From Erysipelotrichaceae bacterium (GTDB lineage Bacteria > Bacillota_I > Bacilli_A > Erysipelotrichales > Erysipelotrichaceae): 53,255 nucleotides of DNA. The stretch's first letter is position 1. Each line of letters starts with the position of its first letter. Positions 44,324 through 52,909 of this stretch are shown here, in pieces. The notes under the pieces are model-generated. The model did no database searches. It was not told where the DNA came from and saw only the letters and a program-made list of their open reading frames with translations. The position numbers and the translations under genes are program-made. The stretch is taken from the NCBI GenBank assembly GCA_022767445.1, contig JALENJ010000065.1:1-53255 (forward strand), in the 5' to 3' direction.

Positions 44324-45290
44324 TAAACTGGAATGCCAAGGTATTGTCAGCCTCATGCAAAATGGATTTAGTTTTGTGGATGCTTTAGAAATACTCAAGA
44401 CAAAACAGAATGAGAAGCGTATCGATATTGTGATTCAACAACTAGAAGATGGCAAAGTTCTAAAGGAAGCGTTTAGTGATTTACTGCCGAAAGCATATCG
44501 AAGATACTTTGAAAACTTCATTCTCTATCTACCAATGTTGGAAAGTTTAAATATTTCTATCGAACTTGCAAACCACGAAGAACATGTTCGACAAAAGATG
44601 ATAAAGGATATGTTTTATCCAGTTATGATGTTAATCATGATGTTGGTAGGAATGCAGATGTTTCAGCATTTTATCTTTCCTCAAATGATGTCTTTGATGG
44701 ATAATTTTGATGTGAATGTGGATCATTTCTTTTATCTCAATGGTTTTGTACAGGTATTATCTTGGTTTGTATTATTGTTTGGCTTGCTTGTGGTAATGAT
44801 TGTGTTGTTGTTGAGGGATGATAAGCGAAAGTGTAAGTTATATTGTTTGTTTGCTAGATATCATAGAGGCTCTATACTTATCCAAAAGGCTTCCAATGAA
44901 TTTGCACGGTATTTTTTAGAATGCGTTAAAGTTCGAATCTCTACTTGGCAAACATTGGATATTATGAAGAAATTAGAGAATAAACCACTTGTACAACTGA
45001 TCGCAATACAGTTATCACAATCCTTACAACAAGGACAATCCTTCTCATCAACGATGCATAGTCCTTATGTTGAACATGCATTACAACAATTTTTTCAAAT
45101 TGCCTTACATGGGTCAAACTGTGAAAAGATGTTAGAAGGGTATCTGTGTATGAGTCAAGAAAGAAGCACAAGACAAATCAAACATTTTACCCAAGCAATC
45201 CAGATGATTTGTTATGGGATGATAGCTATCATTCTTTTAATCATCTACCAGGTATTAATGTTACCGATGCAGATGCTACAGAGTATCTAG
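44208..45290 (+). CDS. comGB: Competence pseudopilus membrane platform ComGB
   Basis: 360 residues, GspF/PilC type. A soluble N-terminal part (CQGIVSLMQNGFSFVDALEIL) is followed by a double membrane segment (MFYPVMMLIMMLVGMQMF, and VLSWFVLLFGLLVVMIVLLL) and a C-terminal membrane helix. It is the inner-membrane assembly platform for pseudopilins. ATG 44208 stands 7 nt after a strong AAAGGAGG, which decides the start even though it lies 116 nt inside comGA. Confidence 0.92.
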   Translation: MPLKTIKSPNRLSRFTANFKQQLPKDIWHLITWKNTHFSKLECQGIVSLMQNGFSFVDALEILKTKQNEKRIDIVIQQLEDGKVLKEAFSDLLPKAYRRYFENFILYLPMLESLNISIELANHEEHVRQKMIKDMFYPVMMLIMMLVGMQMFQHFIFPQMMSLMDNFDVNVDHFFYLNGFVQVLSWFVLLFGLLVVMIVLLLRDDKRKCKLYCLFARYHRGSILIQKASNEFARYFLECVKVRISTWQTLDIMKKLENKPLVQLIAIQLSQSLQQGQSFSSTMHSPYVEHALQQFFQIALHGSNCEKMLEGYLCMSQERSTRQIKHFTQAIQMICYGMIAIILLIIYQVLMLPMQMLQSI

Positions 45291-45302
45291 AAAGGACATA
45301 TC

Positions 45303-45599
45303 ATGCATAAAAAAGGATTTACATTACTTGAAATGACAATCGTTATCTTAATCATTTCGATACTATTCTTATTGGTGATTCCCAACATTAAAAAGACATT
45401 AACGATTGTTAATGACAAAGGTTGTAAAGCATTAGAGAAAATCGCTGATTCAGCCATCATACAATACAAACTAGAATATGACGCGTACCCTGGAAGTATA
45501 GGAGATTTAGTCAGTGCAGGACTGTTAAGTGAACAACAAACAACATGCGATGGAGAAAAGAGTTTGGTGATCAGCGATGGACGTGCATACATTGAATAG
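45303..45599 (+). CDS. comGC: Major pseudopilin ComGC
   Basis: 98 residues. Type IV prepilin signal KKGFTLLEM with cleavage expected between Gly and Phe, then a hydrophobic N-terminal helix (TIVILIISILFLLVIP). The two later cysteines, in KGCKALEK and TTCDGEK, could form the disulfide typical of ComGC. It is the main subunit of the transformation pseudopilus, 12 nt after comGB with an AGAAAGGA site. Confidence 0.93.
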   Translation: MHKKGFTLLEMTIVILIISILFLLVIPNIKKTLTIVNDKGCKALEKIADSAIIQYKLEYDAYPGSIGDLVSAGLLSEQQTTCDGEKSLVISDGRAYIE

Positions 45600-45888
45600 A
45601 AAAGGTTTTACTCTATTAGAGATGTGTGTTGTTGTATTTATCATCTCACTACTAACGGTTGTAATGCATGCTGGTGTGTTTCATCTGGATAGTGCATATT
45701 ATGGATTCTATGATCAATACCTCTTCCTACAAAGTCAAGCCATGACAAGTCATACAAGAGTAAACTTTGATACATATTCGATTACGTTCAATGAGAAAGG
45801 AAATATCAAACAAGCCAGAACAATATCATTTGAACGTCATCGAACAATCATCCTAGAACTTGGAGGTGGTAGACTTGTGTATCAATAA
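45577..45888 (+). CDS. comGD: Minor pseudopilin ComGD
   Basis: 103 residues with prepilin signal NRKGFTLLEM and a hydrophobic helix CVVVFIISLLTVVM. The position after comGC identifies it as ComGD. It overlaps comGC by 23 nt. The ATG at 45577 is used; GTG 45583 or TTG 45592 would also give a short prepilin leader, so the start is uncertain by up to five codons. Confidence 0.85.
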   Translation: MDVHTLNRKGFTLLEMCVVVFIISLLTVVMHAGVFHLDSAYYGFYDQYLFLQSQAMTSHTRVNFDTYSITFNEKGNIKQARTISFERHRTIILELGGGRLVYQ

Positions 45889-46063
45889 GAAGGGATTTAC
45901 TACAGTAGAAGCCTTTGTATGTCTTGTATTAACGGTGATACTTGCTAATATTACAATCTCTATCACACAAGCAAATCGTAATTATCAAGTAGTACAACTG
46001 CATGTTATCTCTAAGATGGAAGATGAATTATTGTATGAAATGTTACAGACAAATCAACAATAA
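45875..46063 (+). CDS. comGE: Minor pseudopilin, ComGE position
   Basis: 62 residues from TTG 45875, placed 7 nt after GGAGGT. The encoded CINKKGFTTVEAF has the prepilin motif KKGFT-x-x-E, then a hydrophobic helix VCLVLTVILANITISI. Identification as ComGE is by position in the operon; sequence conservation in this family is low. It overlaps comGD by 14 nt and comGF by 29 nt. Confidence 0.75.
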   Translation: MCINKKGFTTVEAFVCLVLTVILANITISITQANRNYQVVQLHVISKMEDELLYEMLQTNQQ

Positions 46064-46442
46064 AGGATTTACCATCTTAGAGATGTGTATATCGATATTG
46101 GTGATTTGCTTGTGTATACCACTGTTAACAAATATGATATCGATTGGACATAGACAACTACAATTTCAACATGCATTACAGGATGAAATTGCCATCATAC
46201 AATTAAGAAGATACTTAGCCATTGCATACGATTTAGAAGTAAATGATAATCAGATAACATTTACAAGAGCAGATGAAGATATGCGATTACATGTTGTAAA
46301 TCGCAATCTTATCATACAACCAGGTACATATATCTTTTTAGATGATATTGATCATGTGTATTTTTATACAAGAGTAAATACAGTGATGATGGAATATCAA
46401 AGAGGTGATCAAGAATATGAGGTATTTCTATATCAGAAATAA
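46035..46442 (+). CDS. comGF: Minor pseudopilin, ComGF
   Basis: 135 residues. Prepilin motif NNKGFTILEM and hydrophobic CISILVICLCIPLLTNMISI, followed by a beta-rich C-terminal domain (VNDNQITFTRADED, YIFLDDIDHVYFY) as in ComGF. ATG 46035 is chosen because it leaves an 11-residue leader before the cleavage site; the ribosome binding site is weak, implying coupling with comGE. Confidence 0.82.
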   Translation: MKCYRQINNKGFTILEMCISILVICLCIPLLTNMISIGHRQLQFQHALQDEIAIIQLRRYLAIAYDLEVNDNQITFTRADEDMRLHVVNRNLIIQPGTYIFLDDIDHVYFYTRVNTVMMEYQRGDQEYEVFLYQK

Positions 46443-46752
46443 AGGGTTTATTAGTGCATACTTCTTTATCATATTTTTAGCCATGATTATGATCATTACG
46501 ATTGTTTCTAATAATTTACATTATCGAACGATGACATTGGGAAATTTACAGTCCGTAATCCATCAAAGTCAACAAGAATTACGGATTGTATCAGAAATCA
46601 GAAATATGTTAATCAATGAAAATTTAGAAGATAGTGAATACGAAGTGTTGAATGATAAAATTTTTGTTCAATTTGAAAATCACGAACTAGTAATTACATT
46701 AGATTCGAATCAAAAATACATCGAGGATTATGAAGTGATTTCTATGAAATAA
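46417..46752 (+). CDS. comGG: Minor pseudopilin-like protein, ComGG position
   Basis: 111 residues. Begins MRYFYIRNKGFISAYFFIIFLAMIM, a short leader and hydrophobic helix, but the classic Glu+5 of prepilins is absent (GFISAYFF), as often in ComGG. ATG 46417 stands 7 nt behind GAGGTGAT. It ends the operon and overlaps comGF by 26 nt. Assignment is positional. Confidence 0.75.
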   Translation: MRYFYIRNKGFISAYFFIIFLAMIMIITIVSNNLHYRTMTLGNLQSVIHQSQQELRIVSEIRNMLINENLEDSEYEVLNDKIFVQFENHELVITLDSNQKYIEDYEVISMK

Positions 46753-46778
46753 AGAGTGTTATTCATAGTATTTTTGAT

Positions 46779-46784
46779 TATAAT
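46779..46784 (+). promoter_or_regulatory. Possible -10 box for the following membrane-protein gene
   Basis: TATAAT with only a weak -35 candidate upstream; it would start transcription just before GGAGG of the gene at 46807. Confidence 0.4.
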
Positions 46785-46806
46785 AGGGTTACTGGAGGCG
46801 AACTCG

Positions 46807-47799
46807 ATGCAGAAAGTAAAATTTTATCGCAGTAGAAGACGTACGAATACTCCAATTGATAATCGATTACGCGTTGTTGCGTATCGCCATCGTCCTGTTC
46901 ATACGAAACCTTCTATCCAAAAGACAACAATCAGACCTGTTGAACATACAAATATCGCTACTAAGAATGCTAGTGTGGAAGTTATATTGAATCAAGTCAA
47001 AGATACAGCTATAACATTGGGTCATCAAGCAAAGAATCTTTTTGATCAAACTTTACATAAAATCAAAGAACAATCCAAAAATAGACAACAAACAAAGGTG
47101 GAAGTAAAACCGGTTAAGACAGAATCAAAACCAACCCTTAGCCGTAAGGATAAGCTAAATGCACAAGCGGATACAGATATGAAGCGCCTTACGGTAAGTG
47201 GTCTTATCAGTGTTTTATTCCCGGCATATACGATTGATCGTCTATCCAAGAATCATGATACTTCGATGATGTTGGTGAGTGCTCTTGTACGTAATGGGAT
47301 TCATTGGATCACGCTATGGTATTTTTTATCTAGTATTTTGGCATACTATATCAATTTAAATCCATTTAGTTTTACAAGAATGAATTTTACAGATACTGCT
47401 GTAATGTCATTCAAATTAGCATTCTTATGTTTTGTTCTAGAAGGGCTATATTTTGTGATATTGGGTTTGATCGCAAACGTAAGGGTGAAGTATAACTATC
47501 GTCATTTAGTCGCTTCCTTAACTGCGATATCCATCACGTTACCTAGTATTTTATTTGTATTAGCTTCGATTGTACTTACGAGAAGTTTCTTAGTTGGATT
47601 ATGTATTGGTGTGATTGCGATTGTGATGGATATCTATCTACATATTCAAGTATTGATGAAGTCTGCTCCATTTGCGACAACAGCACAGATGATCGTATTG
47701 ACATTGATGTTTGTTGTATTTGTAGTGGTAGGATATTTTTATGTACCAATTACAATGCAGTCTACCATTGAAATATTCAAAACAATTTTGAATTTATAA
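46807..47799 (+). CDS. Multi-spanning membrane protein with long basic N-terminal region
   Basis: 330 residues from ATG 46807 behind GGAGG. The first ~120 residues are soluble, very basic and Thr/Gln/Lys-rich (FYRSRRRTNTPIDNRLR; a helix VILNQVKDTAITLGHQAKNL; KNRQQTKVEVKPVKTESK). The rest has about five hydrophobic segments, beginning GLISVLFPAYTI and ending FVVFVVVGYFYVPI, in a layout reminiscent of Yip1-like proteins. I cannot assign a family or function. It lies between the comG operon and the FMN riboswitch and is not evidently part of either. Confidence 0.75.
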   Translation: MQKVKFYRSRRRTNTPIDNRLRVVAYRHRPVHTKPSIQKTTIRPVEHTNIATKNASVEVILNQVKDTAITLGHQAKNLFDQTLHKIKEQSKNRQQTKVEVKPVKTESKPTLSRKDKLNAQADTDMKRLTVSGLISVLFPAYTIDRLSKNHDTSMMLVSALVRNGIHWITLWYFLSSILAYYINLNPFSFTRMNFTDTAVMSFKLAFLCFVLEGLYFVILGLIANVRVKYNYRHLVASLTAISITLPSILFVLASIVLTRSFLVGLCIGVIAIVMDIYLHIQVLMKSAPFATTAQMIVLTLMFVVFVVVGYFYVPITMQSTIEIFKTILNL

Positions 47800-47816
47800 A
47801 CGAAATAGTAGATACT
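47788..47816 (+). promoter_or_regulatory. Likely promoter of the FMN riboswitch-ribU unit
   Basis: TTGAAT (47788-47793), 17 bp, GATACT (47811-47816), overlapping the stop codon of the preceding gene. Confidence 0.5.
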
Positions 47817-47847
47817 TAAATTTAGTTGGTATATACTAAAAACGATA

Positions 47848-47955
47848 AAACTCAGGGCAGGGCGCAATTCCCGACCGGCGGTATACCCCGCGAACCGAAA
47901 GGTTGATTCGGTGCAACTCCGATGGCGACAGTAAAGTCTGGATGAAAGAGTAAGT
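47848..47955 (+). promoter_or_regulatory. FMN riboswitch (RFN element)
   Basis: The conserved RFN segments are present in order: CAGGGCAGGG, ATTCCCGACCGGCGGTA, CCCCGCGA, GATTCGGTGCAACTCCGA, GGCGACAGTAAAGTCTGGATGAAAGAG. An outer pairing TAAAAACGAT (47837-47846) with ATCGTTTTTA (47966-47975) is perfect and could close the whole element or act as a switch arm. A terminator at 47979-48008 suggests transcriptional control by FMN. Confidence 0.97.
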
Positions 47956-47978
47956 TGTTAAATTCATCGTTTTTACCC

Positions 47979-48008
47979 GAGGTCTTATCTTATATGGCCT
48001 CTTTTATT
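47979..48008 (+). terminator. FMN riboswitch expression-platform terminator
   Basis: GAGGTC (47979-47984) pairs with GGCCTC (47996-48001), one G-U pair, 11-nt loop, then TTTTATT. Confidence 0.75.
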
Positions 48009-48029
48009 ATGAGGCAGGGAGATGAAACC

Positions 48030-48629
48030 ATGTCAGAAAAAAGAATTTTAACGCCTAAATTTATCGCAAGTGTTGCGGTATTGAGTGCAGTAGCGTTTGT
48101 ACTCATGTTGTTTGACTTTCCGCTATTATTTATAGCGCCAAGTTTTTACAAGTTTGATTTTAGTGAAGTCAGTGTACTGATTGGAGGCTTTGCTTTAGGT
48201 CCTTGGGCTGCTGTAGCGATTGAATCAGTGAAGATTGTATTAAAGCTTTTGTTTAAACCTACAACAACATTGTTTGTAGGTGAGTTTGCAAACTGGATTT
48301 TAGGTATCTCATTTACAGTTATCGCTTCTATTATCTACAATAAGAGTAAAACTAAGAAGACTGCTTTGCTTGGTATGCTTGCGGCTACTGTTGTAATGGC
48401 AATTGTCGGTGTCATTGCAAACTACTTTGTGTTATTGCCATTCTATTCTCAACTCTATGGAATGCCAATCTCAGCGTTTGTAGAGATGGGTTCAGCAATC
48501 TTCCCATTTATTCATGATATTTGGGGATTGTTGTTGGTATGTGTATTACCATTTAACATATTGAAGGGTATTGTTGTAAGTTTTGTGACAATTCTTCTAT
48601 ATAAGCGTGTTGCAAGATTATTACACTAA
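48030..48629 (+). CDS. ribU: Riboflavin transporter RibU (ECF S component)
   Basis: 199 residues with about six hydrophobic segments. It begins MSEKRILTPKFIASVAVLSAVAFVLMLFDFPL, the usual S-component start, and has the riboflavin-specific KFDFSEVSVLIGGFALGPWAAVAIE region. It binds riboflavin and works with the shared EcfAA'T energy module encoded elsewhere. The FMN riboswitch upstream settles the vitamin. ATG 48030 follows GGGAGATG; in-frame upstream codons lie in the riboswitch terminator. Confidence 0.95.
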   Translation: MSEKRILTPKFIASVAVLSAVAFVLMLFDFPLLFIAPSFYKFDFSEVSVLIGGFALGPWAAVAIESVKIVLKLLFKPTTTLFVGEFANWILGISFTVIASIIYNKSKTKKTALLGMLAATVVMAIVGVIANYFVLLPFYSQLYGMPISAFVEMGSAIFPFIHDIWGLLLVCVLPFNILKGIVVSFVTILLYKRVARLLH

Positions 48630-48652
48630 GGGATGCGATGTATCCCTTTTTT
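48628..48652 (+). terminator. Terminator of ribU
   Basis: AAGGGAT/ATCCCTT 7-bp stem, 7-nt loop, T run; starts at the ribU stop codon. Confidence 0.85.
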
Positions 48653-48740
48653 AACGTGAAAACTATAGGAAAATCTTGAAGCAAGTAAGAGAAATAAATA
48701 GGGATATGTTATAATATTTTTGTTTATTGGGAGATTTTAT

Positions 48741-49892
48741 ATGGCTGAATTATCACGTACAAAAAAATATAGAGAATTGCGCGAGAGTATCGCACAGGAT
48801 TTCGATAGTAACGATGTCACAACTAAGGAATTATCTCGTTTTCAAAAGCGTTTGAATCGCATTGATGCGAATAATTTTCATTCCAGTGGAGATTATGTAG
48901 AGTCTAGTAATACTGCTGCACATCGTCGTATCAGTAATACGACTTCTATGCCAACTGTTAGTGCACCGGTACAGGATATACCACCGGTTACAAAAGAGAC
49001 GAATACCATTCCATCTTTGTCTAACTTTGAAGCTGGAGCGTATACAACTGCCAATGATTTATCTGGTTATGATAATGACTATCTCGACCAATATATTCGT
49101 GAGGTAAAACAATACAATATCGAGCAGGGTAATTCATCTTTGGAAAATACATCGATGGATATTTTGCGTAAGATTCGTGGTGATCAAGCAGCTAGTCAAA
49201 AGATTCAGGAAGCTAAGAAAGCACCTGTGAAAAAGCCATTCTCTTCGAAGACTGGTACAACTGATATTCCATTTATGTCATCTAATCGTACACGTGTTTC
49301 AACCCCAAGTCAGCCAGTGAATACACGCGACCAGGATAACTTATTTGATGTTCCATATGCAGGTGATAACAGTCATATCAATGATCCTAACAGTCTTACA
49401 AAAGAAGATATCATGGCAGAAGTAAAGAACTTGATGAATGAAAGAAGAGTTAATCCTCAAGCTTCTCCTGAGATTCCATCATTTACACCAAGAGTGAATC
49501 ATATGGATTCTTCTGACTATGTAAATCAGAATACATCATCATTTCCTCCTTTGAATAATACACAACAATTCAAGGATGAGTTTGCGGATTTGATGTCACC
49601 AAGAGAACCACGCAAAGAGACATCCTCCACACAAGATATGAGTGATGATGCATTCTCGATGTTTCCAAAACATAGCGAAGACTATGAGAGCACAAATCAA
49701 AGATTGTTAAATGAAACAACACAGATGCGTGTACAGTTAGATAACTATGAAGCAAATCTAACAGATGTAAATGAAAAGATGCAATATACAAACCATGTAT
49801 TAAATATCGTTGTGGTTGTATTGGTATTATTGTTAGTAATTCTATTATTACTTGCGGTATATGGCATCTTTATGAATAGTGGTAGGGCTTAG
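48741..49892 (+). CDS. Tail-anchored, Ser/Asn-rich protein of unknown function
   Basis: 383 residues from ATG 48741 behind GGGAG. The N-terminus MAELSRTKKYRELRESIAQDF is a basic amphipathic helix with SRFQKRLNRID. A long low-complexity, probably disordered Ser/Asn/Thr/Pro region follows. Then comes a predicted coiled coil (TNQRLLNETTQMRVQLDNYEANL) and one C-terminal membrane helix (VLNIVVVVLVLLLVILLLLAVYGIF, ending 9 residues from the C-terminus). Most of the protein therefore lies in the cytoplasm. Not recognised. Position before cmk hints at a housekeeping or cell-cycle role, no more than a guess. TATAAT at 48710-48715 is its likely -10 box. Confidence 0.75.
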   Translation: MAELSRTKKYRELRESIAQDFDSNDVTTKELSRFQKRLNRIDANNFHSSGDYVESSNTAAHRRISNTTSMPTVSAPVQDIPPVTKETNTIPSLSNFEAGAYTTANDLSGYDNDYLDQYIREVKQYNIEQGNSSLENTSMDILRKIRGDQAASQKIQEAKKAPVKKPFSSKTGTTDIPFMSSNRTRVSTPSQPVNTRDQDNLFDVPYAGDNSHINDPNSLTKEDIMAEVKNLMNERRVNPQASPEIPSFTPRVNHMDSSDYVNQNTSSFPPLNNTQQFKDEFADLMSPREPRKETSSTQDMSDDAFSMFPKHSEDYESTNQRLLNETTQMRVQLDNYEANLTDVNEKMQYTNHVLNIVVVVLVLLLVILLLLAVYGIFMNSGRA

Positions 49893-49893
49893 T

Positions 49894-50568
49894 ATGAGGA
49901 TTAATATAGCAATTGATGGACCTGGTGCTGCTGGTAAGAGTACCATTGCCAAACGACTAGCGAAGAAACTAAATTATGTACATTTAGATACAGGCGCAAT
50001 GTATCGTAGTGCTGCTTATAAAGCAGTCAAAAATAATATTGCTCTCGATGATGAAGAAGCACTCTGTAATATGTTATCCAATACGGATATTACGCTTACA
50101 CCAGAGGGCAAGGTATATCTAGATCAACAGGATGTGACTTCTTTGATACGTACAGATGAAATTAGTCTTGCGGCTTCTCAGGTATCCAAGTTGGCAAATG
50201 TTAGAAGTATGCTTGTAAAACGTCAACAGGATATGGCAAAAGATAAGGGCTTTATTATGGATGGACGCGATATTGGTACGGTTGTACTCAAGGATGCGGA
50301 AGTCAAAATATATATGACAGCTTCTGCGATGGCTCGTGCACAAAGACGTTATGACCAGAATATAGCACAATCCATTCCATGTGAAAGTGTGGAACAGATT
50401 GCAAAGGAGATTGCGCAACGTGACATGCAGGATATGACACGTAAGAACTCTCCTTTGAAAAAGGCAGATGATGCCATTGAGATTGATACCAGTAACATGT
50501 CGGTTGAACAGGTTACAGATACAATCTATGCATATGCAAAGCCTTTTCTTGAAAAGGAGGTACATTGA
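49894..50568 (+). CDS. cmk: Cytidylate kinase
   Basis: 224 residues. P-loop IDGPGAAGKSTIAK, then LDTGAMYRS, MDGRDIGTVV and the lid segment QRRYDQ, all typical of bacterial CMP kinase. It phosphorylates CMP and dCMP. ATG 49894 is 1 nt after the preceding stop; the ribosome binding site is weak. In Bacillus rpsA follows cmk; here der follows directly, overlapping by 1 nt. Confidence 0.95.
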   Translation: MRINIAIDGPGAAGKSTIAKRLAKKLNYVHLDTGAMYRSAAYKAVKNNIALDDEEALCNMLSNTDITLTPEGKVYLDQQDVTSLIRTDEISLAASQVSKLANVRSMLVKRQQDMAKDKGFIMDGRDIGTVVLKDAEVKIYMTASAMARAQRRYDQNIAQSIPCESVEQIAKEIAQRDMQDMTRKNSPLKKADDAIEIDTSNMSVEQVTDTIYAYAKPFLEKEVH

Positions 50569-51881
50569 TGCAGAATGGAATAATCGCAATTGTTGGTAGA
50601 CCGAACGTAGGGAAATCAACAATTTTTAATCGCATTGCGGGAAGTCGTGTATCCATCGTTGAAGACTATCCAGGCGTTACACGTGATCGTATTTATGCAA
50701 CAGGTGAGTGGACAGGCAAACGTTTCCAACTCATTGATACAGGTGGTATTCAGCTAGCTGATCAACCATACCAACAGGAGATACTTGCACAGGTACAAAT
50801 TGCTATGAATGAGGCAGATGTTATCTTGTTTGTGGTGGATGGAAAAACTGGAATGACAGATGATGATTCATATATCGCTGGTATGTTGCAGAAACAAAGT
50901 AAACCAGTGGTTTTAGCAGTGAATATGATAGATGATTCCACAAGAATGATGAATATCTATGAGTTCTACAATCTAGGTTTAGGTGATCCAATTGCGGTAT
51001 CTGGTGTACATGGTATTGGTATTGGTGATGTTCTAGATGAATGTTTATCTTTGATGCCAGATGATGAAAAAGAGGAAAAACATACAGGAATTCATATTGC
51101 GGTAATAGGTGAACCAAATGTTGGTAAGTCATCCTTAGTCAATGCAATCTTAAAAGAGAAGCGTTCGATTGTATCGAATGTACAAGGAACCACAAGAGAT
51201 GCTATCGATACACCATTTGTATATGAGGGAAAGCCATATGTCATCGTTGATACAGCTGGTATTCGTAAACGTGGTAAAGTCTATGAATCGATTGAAAAGT
51301 ATTCAGTACTACGTGCTATGACAGCGATTGAACGTTGTGATGTGGCGTTATTCTTAATCGATGGGGAAGCTGGCATTCGTGAACAAGATAAGCACGTAGC
51401 TGGCTATGCAAGCCAGGCTGGAAAGCCTATCGTTATTGTGGTGAATAAATGGGATGTTGTAGAAAAAGATGATAAGACGATGAATGCGTTTATCGAGAAG
51501 ATTCGCAATGAGTTTGCGTATTTGAGTTACGCTCCAATTGTCTTTGTCAGTGCTTTGACATATCAAAGAGTTAATACAATTATTCCTGTTGTCGATCAGG
51601 TATATGAAAACTCATGTCGTCGTATTCCTACGAATGTATTGAACGAGGTGATTATGGATACACAGATTACAACACCTGCACCAGCACGTAATGGCAAACG
51701 TTTCCGTGTCTATTATGGTACACAGGTGGATATCCAACCTCCAACGTTTGTACTATCATGTAATGAGCCAAAATTGATGCATTTTACATATCAAAGATTC
51801 CTAGAGAATTCATTACGTCAAGCGTTTGACTTTAGCGGAACACCGATACGTATTGTTGTTAGAAAGAAGGTATCTGAATGA
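50568..51881 (+). CDS. der: GTPase Der (EngA)
   Basis: 437 residues, the double-GTPase ribosome assembly factor for the 50S subunit. Domain 1: GRPNVGKST (10-18), DTGG (57-60), but G4 reads NMID (119-122) instead of NKxD. Domain 2: GEPNVGKSS, DTAGIRKRGK, NKWD, all normal. A C-terminal KH-like domain follows (FVLSCNEPKLMHFTYQRFLEN). ATG 50568 stands 7 nt from AAAGGAGG and overlaps the cmk TGA. gpsA overlaps its end by 4 nt. Confidence 0.96.
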   Translation: MQNGIIAIVGRPNVGKSTIFNRIAGSRVSIVEDYPGVTRDRIYATGEWTGKRFQLIDTGGIQLADQPYQQEILAQVQIAMNEADVILFVVDGKTGMTDDDSYIAGMLQKQSKPVVLAVNMIDDSTRMMNIYEFYNLGLGDPIAVSGVHGIGIGDVLDECLSLMPDDEKEEKHTGIHIAVIGEPNVGKSSLVNAILKEKRSIVSNVQGTTRDAIDTPFVYEGKPYVIVDTAGIRKRGKVYESIEKYSVLRAMTAIERCDVALFLIDGEAGIREQDKHVAGYASQAGKPIVIVVNKWDVVEKDDKTMNAFIEKIRNEFAYLSYAPIVFVSALTYQRVNTIIPVVDQVYENSCRRIPTNVLNEVIMDTQITTPAPARNGKRFRVYYGTQVDIQPPTFVLSCNEPKLMHFTYQRFLENSLRQAFDFSGTPIRIVVRKKVSE

Positions 51882-52867
51882 AGGTATGTGTACTTGGAAC
51901 AGGTAGCTGGGGAACAGCTTTAGCTCAGGTCCTTGCGGATAACCAACAAGAGGTAGTAATGTGGGGTATTGATCCTAAAGAAGTAGAGGATATTGAAGTA
52001 CATCACCAAAATACCAAGTTCTTCGAGACAAAGATTCATCCTGACATTCATGCAAGTAGCGATCTTGAAGTTGTTAAGGACGCTGATGTAATATTAGCGG
52101 CTGTACCTACATTGGCTTTAGAAGAGGTATTAACCAAGGCAAGTCAACATCTAAGTAAGCCGGTGATTATTATCAATGTTGCGAAGGGATTCCATCCTGT
52201 TACACACGAAAGACTCAGTGTTGTTATTCACAATATTGTTCCTAAGGATAAGTGTAGAGCTGTGGTGTCATTAATTGGTCCATCTCATGCTGAAGAGGTA
52301 ATTATACGCTTGATGACTTCCATCAATGCGGTCAGTGATGATGAAGAAGCAGCGAAAGTTGTACAACACTTATTCTCTAATCATTACTTCCGTGTCTATC
52401 GAAATACAGATGTTATCGGTGCAGAGATTGGTGTTGCGATTAAGAATGTCATGGCAATTGCGAGTGGTATTCTAGAAGGCAGTGGACAGGGTGATAATGC
52501 ACGTGCAGCACTTATGACAAGAGGTCTTGCTGAGATGACTCGTTATGGCTTAGCACTTGGTGCTAAACAAGAGACATTCTTAGGTCTAGATGGTGTTGGT
52601 GACTTGATTGTTACATGTACATCAAGACATTCACGTAACTTTATGGCTGGATATAAAATTGGTCTAGATCAGGGTTCTAAGCTATTCTGGCAAGAAAATA
52701 AGAAGACAGTTGAAGGTGTGTTTGCTTGTAAAGTTGTCTATGAAGAAGCGATGAAACGTAATATTTCAATGCCAATTACCAGTGAAGTATATGCAGTACT
52801 TTATGAGAATAAATCTCCATTAGATGCGATGAAAGATCTAATGGCTAGAGACTTAAAAGCTGAGTAA
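51878..52867 (+). CDS. gpsA: Glycerol-3-phosphate dehydrogenase [NAD(P)+]
   Basis: 329 residues. N-terminal Rossmann motif GTGSWGTALA, then NVAKGF and GPSHAEEV, catalytic Lys in AIKNVMAIASG, and the C-terminal LGLDGVGDLIVTCTSRHSRN. It makes sn-glycerol-3-phosphate from DHAP for phospholipid synthesis. der-gpsA adjacency is a Gram-positive norm. The start overlaps der by 4 nt (ATGA). A strong terminator follows, and a group II intron begins right behind it. Confidence 0.97.
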   Translation: MKVCVLGTGSWGTALAQVLADNQQEVVMWGIDPKEVEDIEVHHQNTKFFETKIHPDIHASSDLEVVKDADVILAAVPTLALEEVLTKASQHLSKPVIIINVAKGFHPVTHERLSVVIHNIVPKDKCRAVVSLIGPSHAEEVIIRLMTSINAVSDDEEAAKVVQHLFSNHYFRVYRNTDVIGAEIGVAIKNVMAIASGILEGSGQGDNARAALMTRGLAEMTRYGLALGAKQETFLGLDGVGDLIVTCTSRHSRNFMAGYKIGLDQGSKLFWQENKKTVEGVFACKVVYEEAMKRNISMPITSEVYAVLYENKSPLDAMKDLMARDLKAE

Positions 52868-52870
52868 AGA

Positions 52871-52905
52871 AAAGCGATTAGCAGGTTGAACTGTTAATCG
52901 CTTTT
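52871..52905 (+). terminator. Terminator of gpsA
   Basis: AAAGCGATTAGCAG (52871-52884) and CTGTTAATCGCTTT (52891-52904) form a 14-bp stem with one G-U pair and a 6-nt loop. The expected T-tract is cut to TTTT before the intron boundary. Confidence 0.9.
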
Positions 52906-52909
52906 ATAC

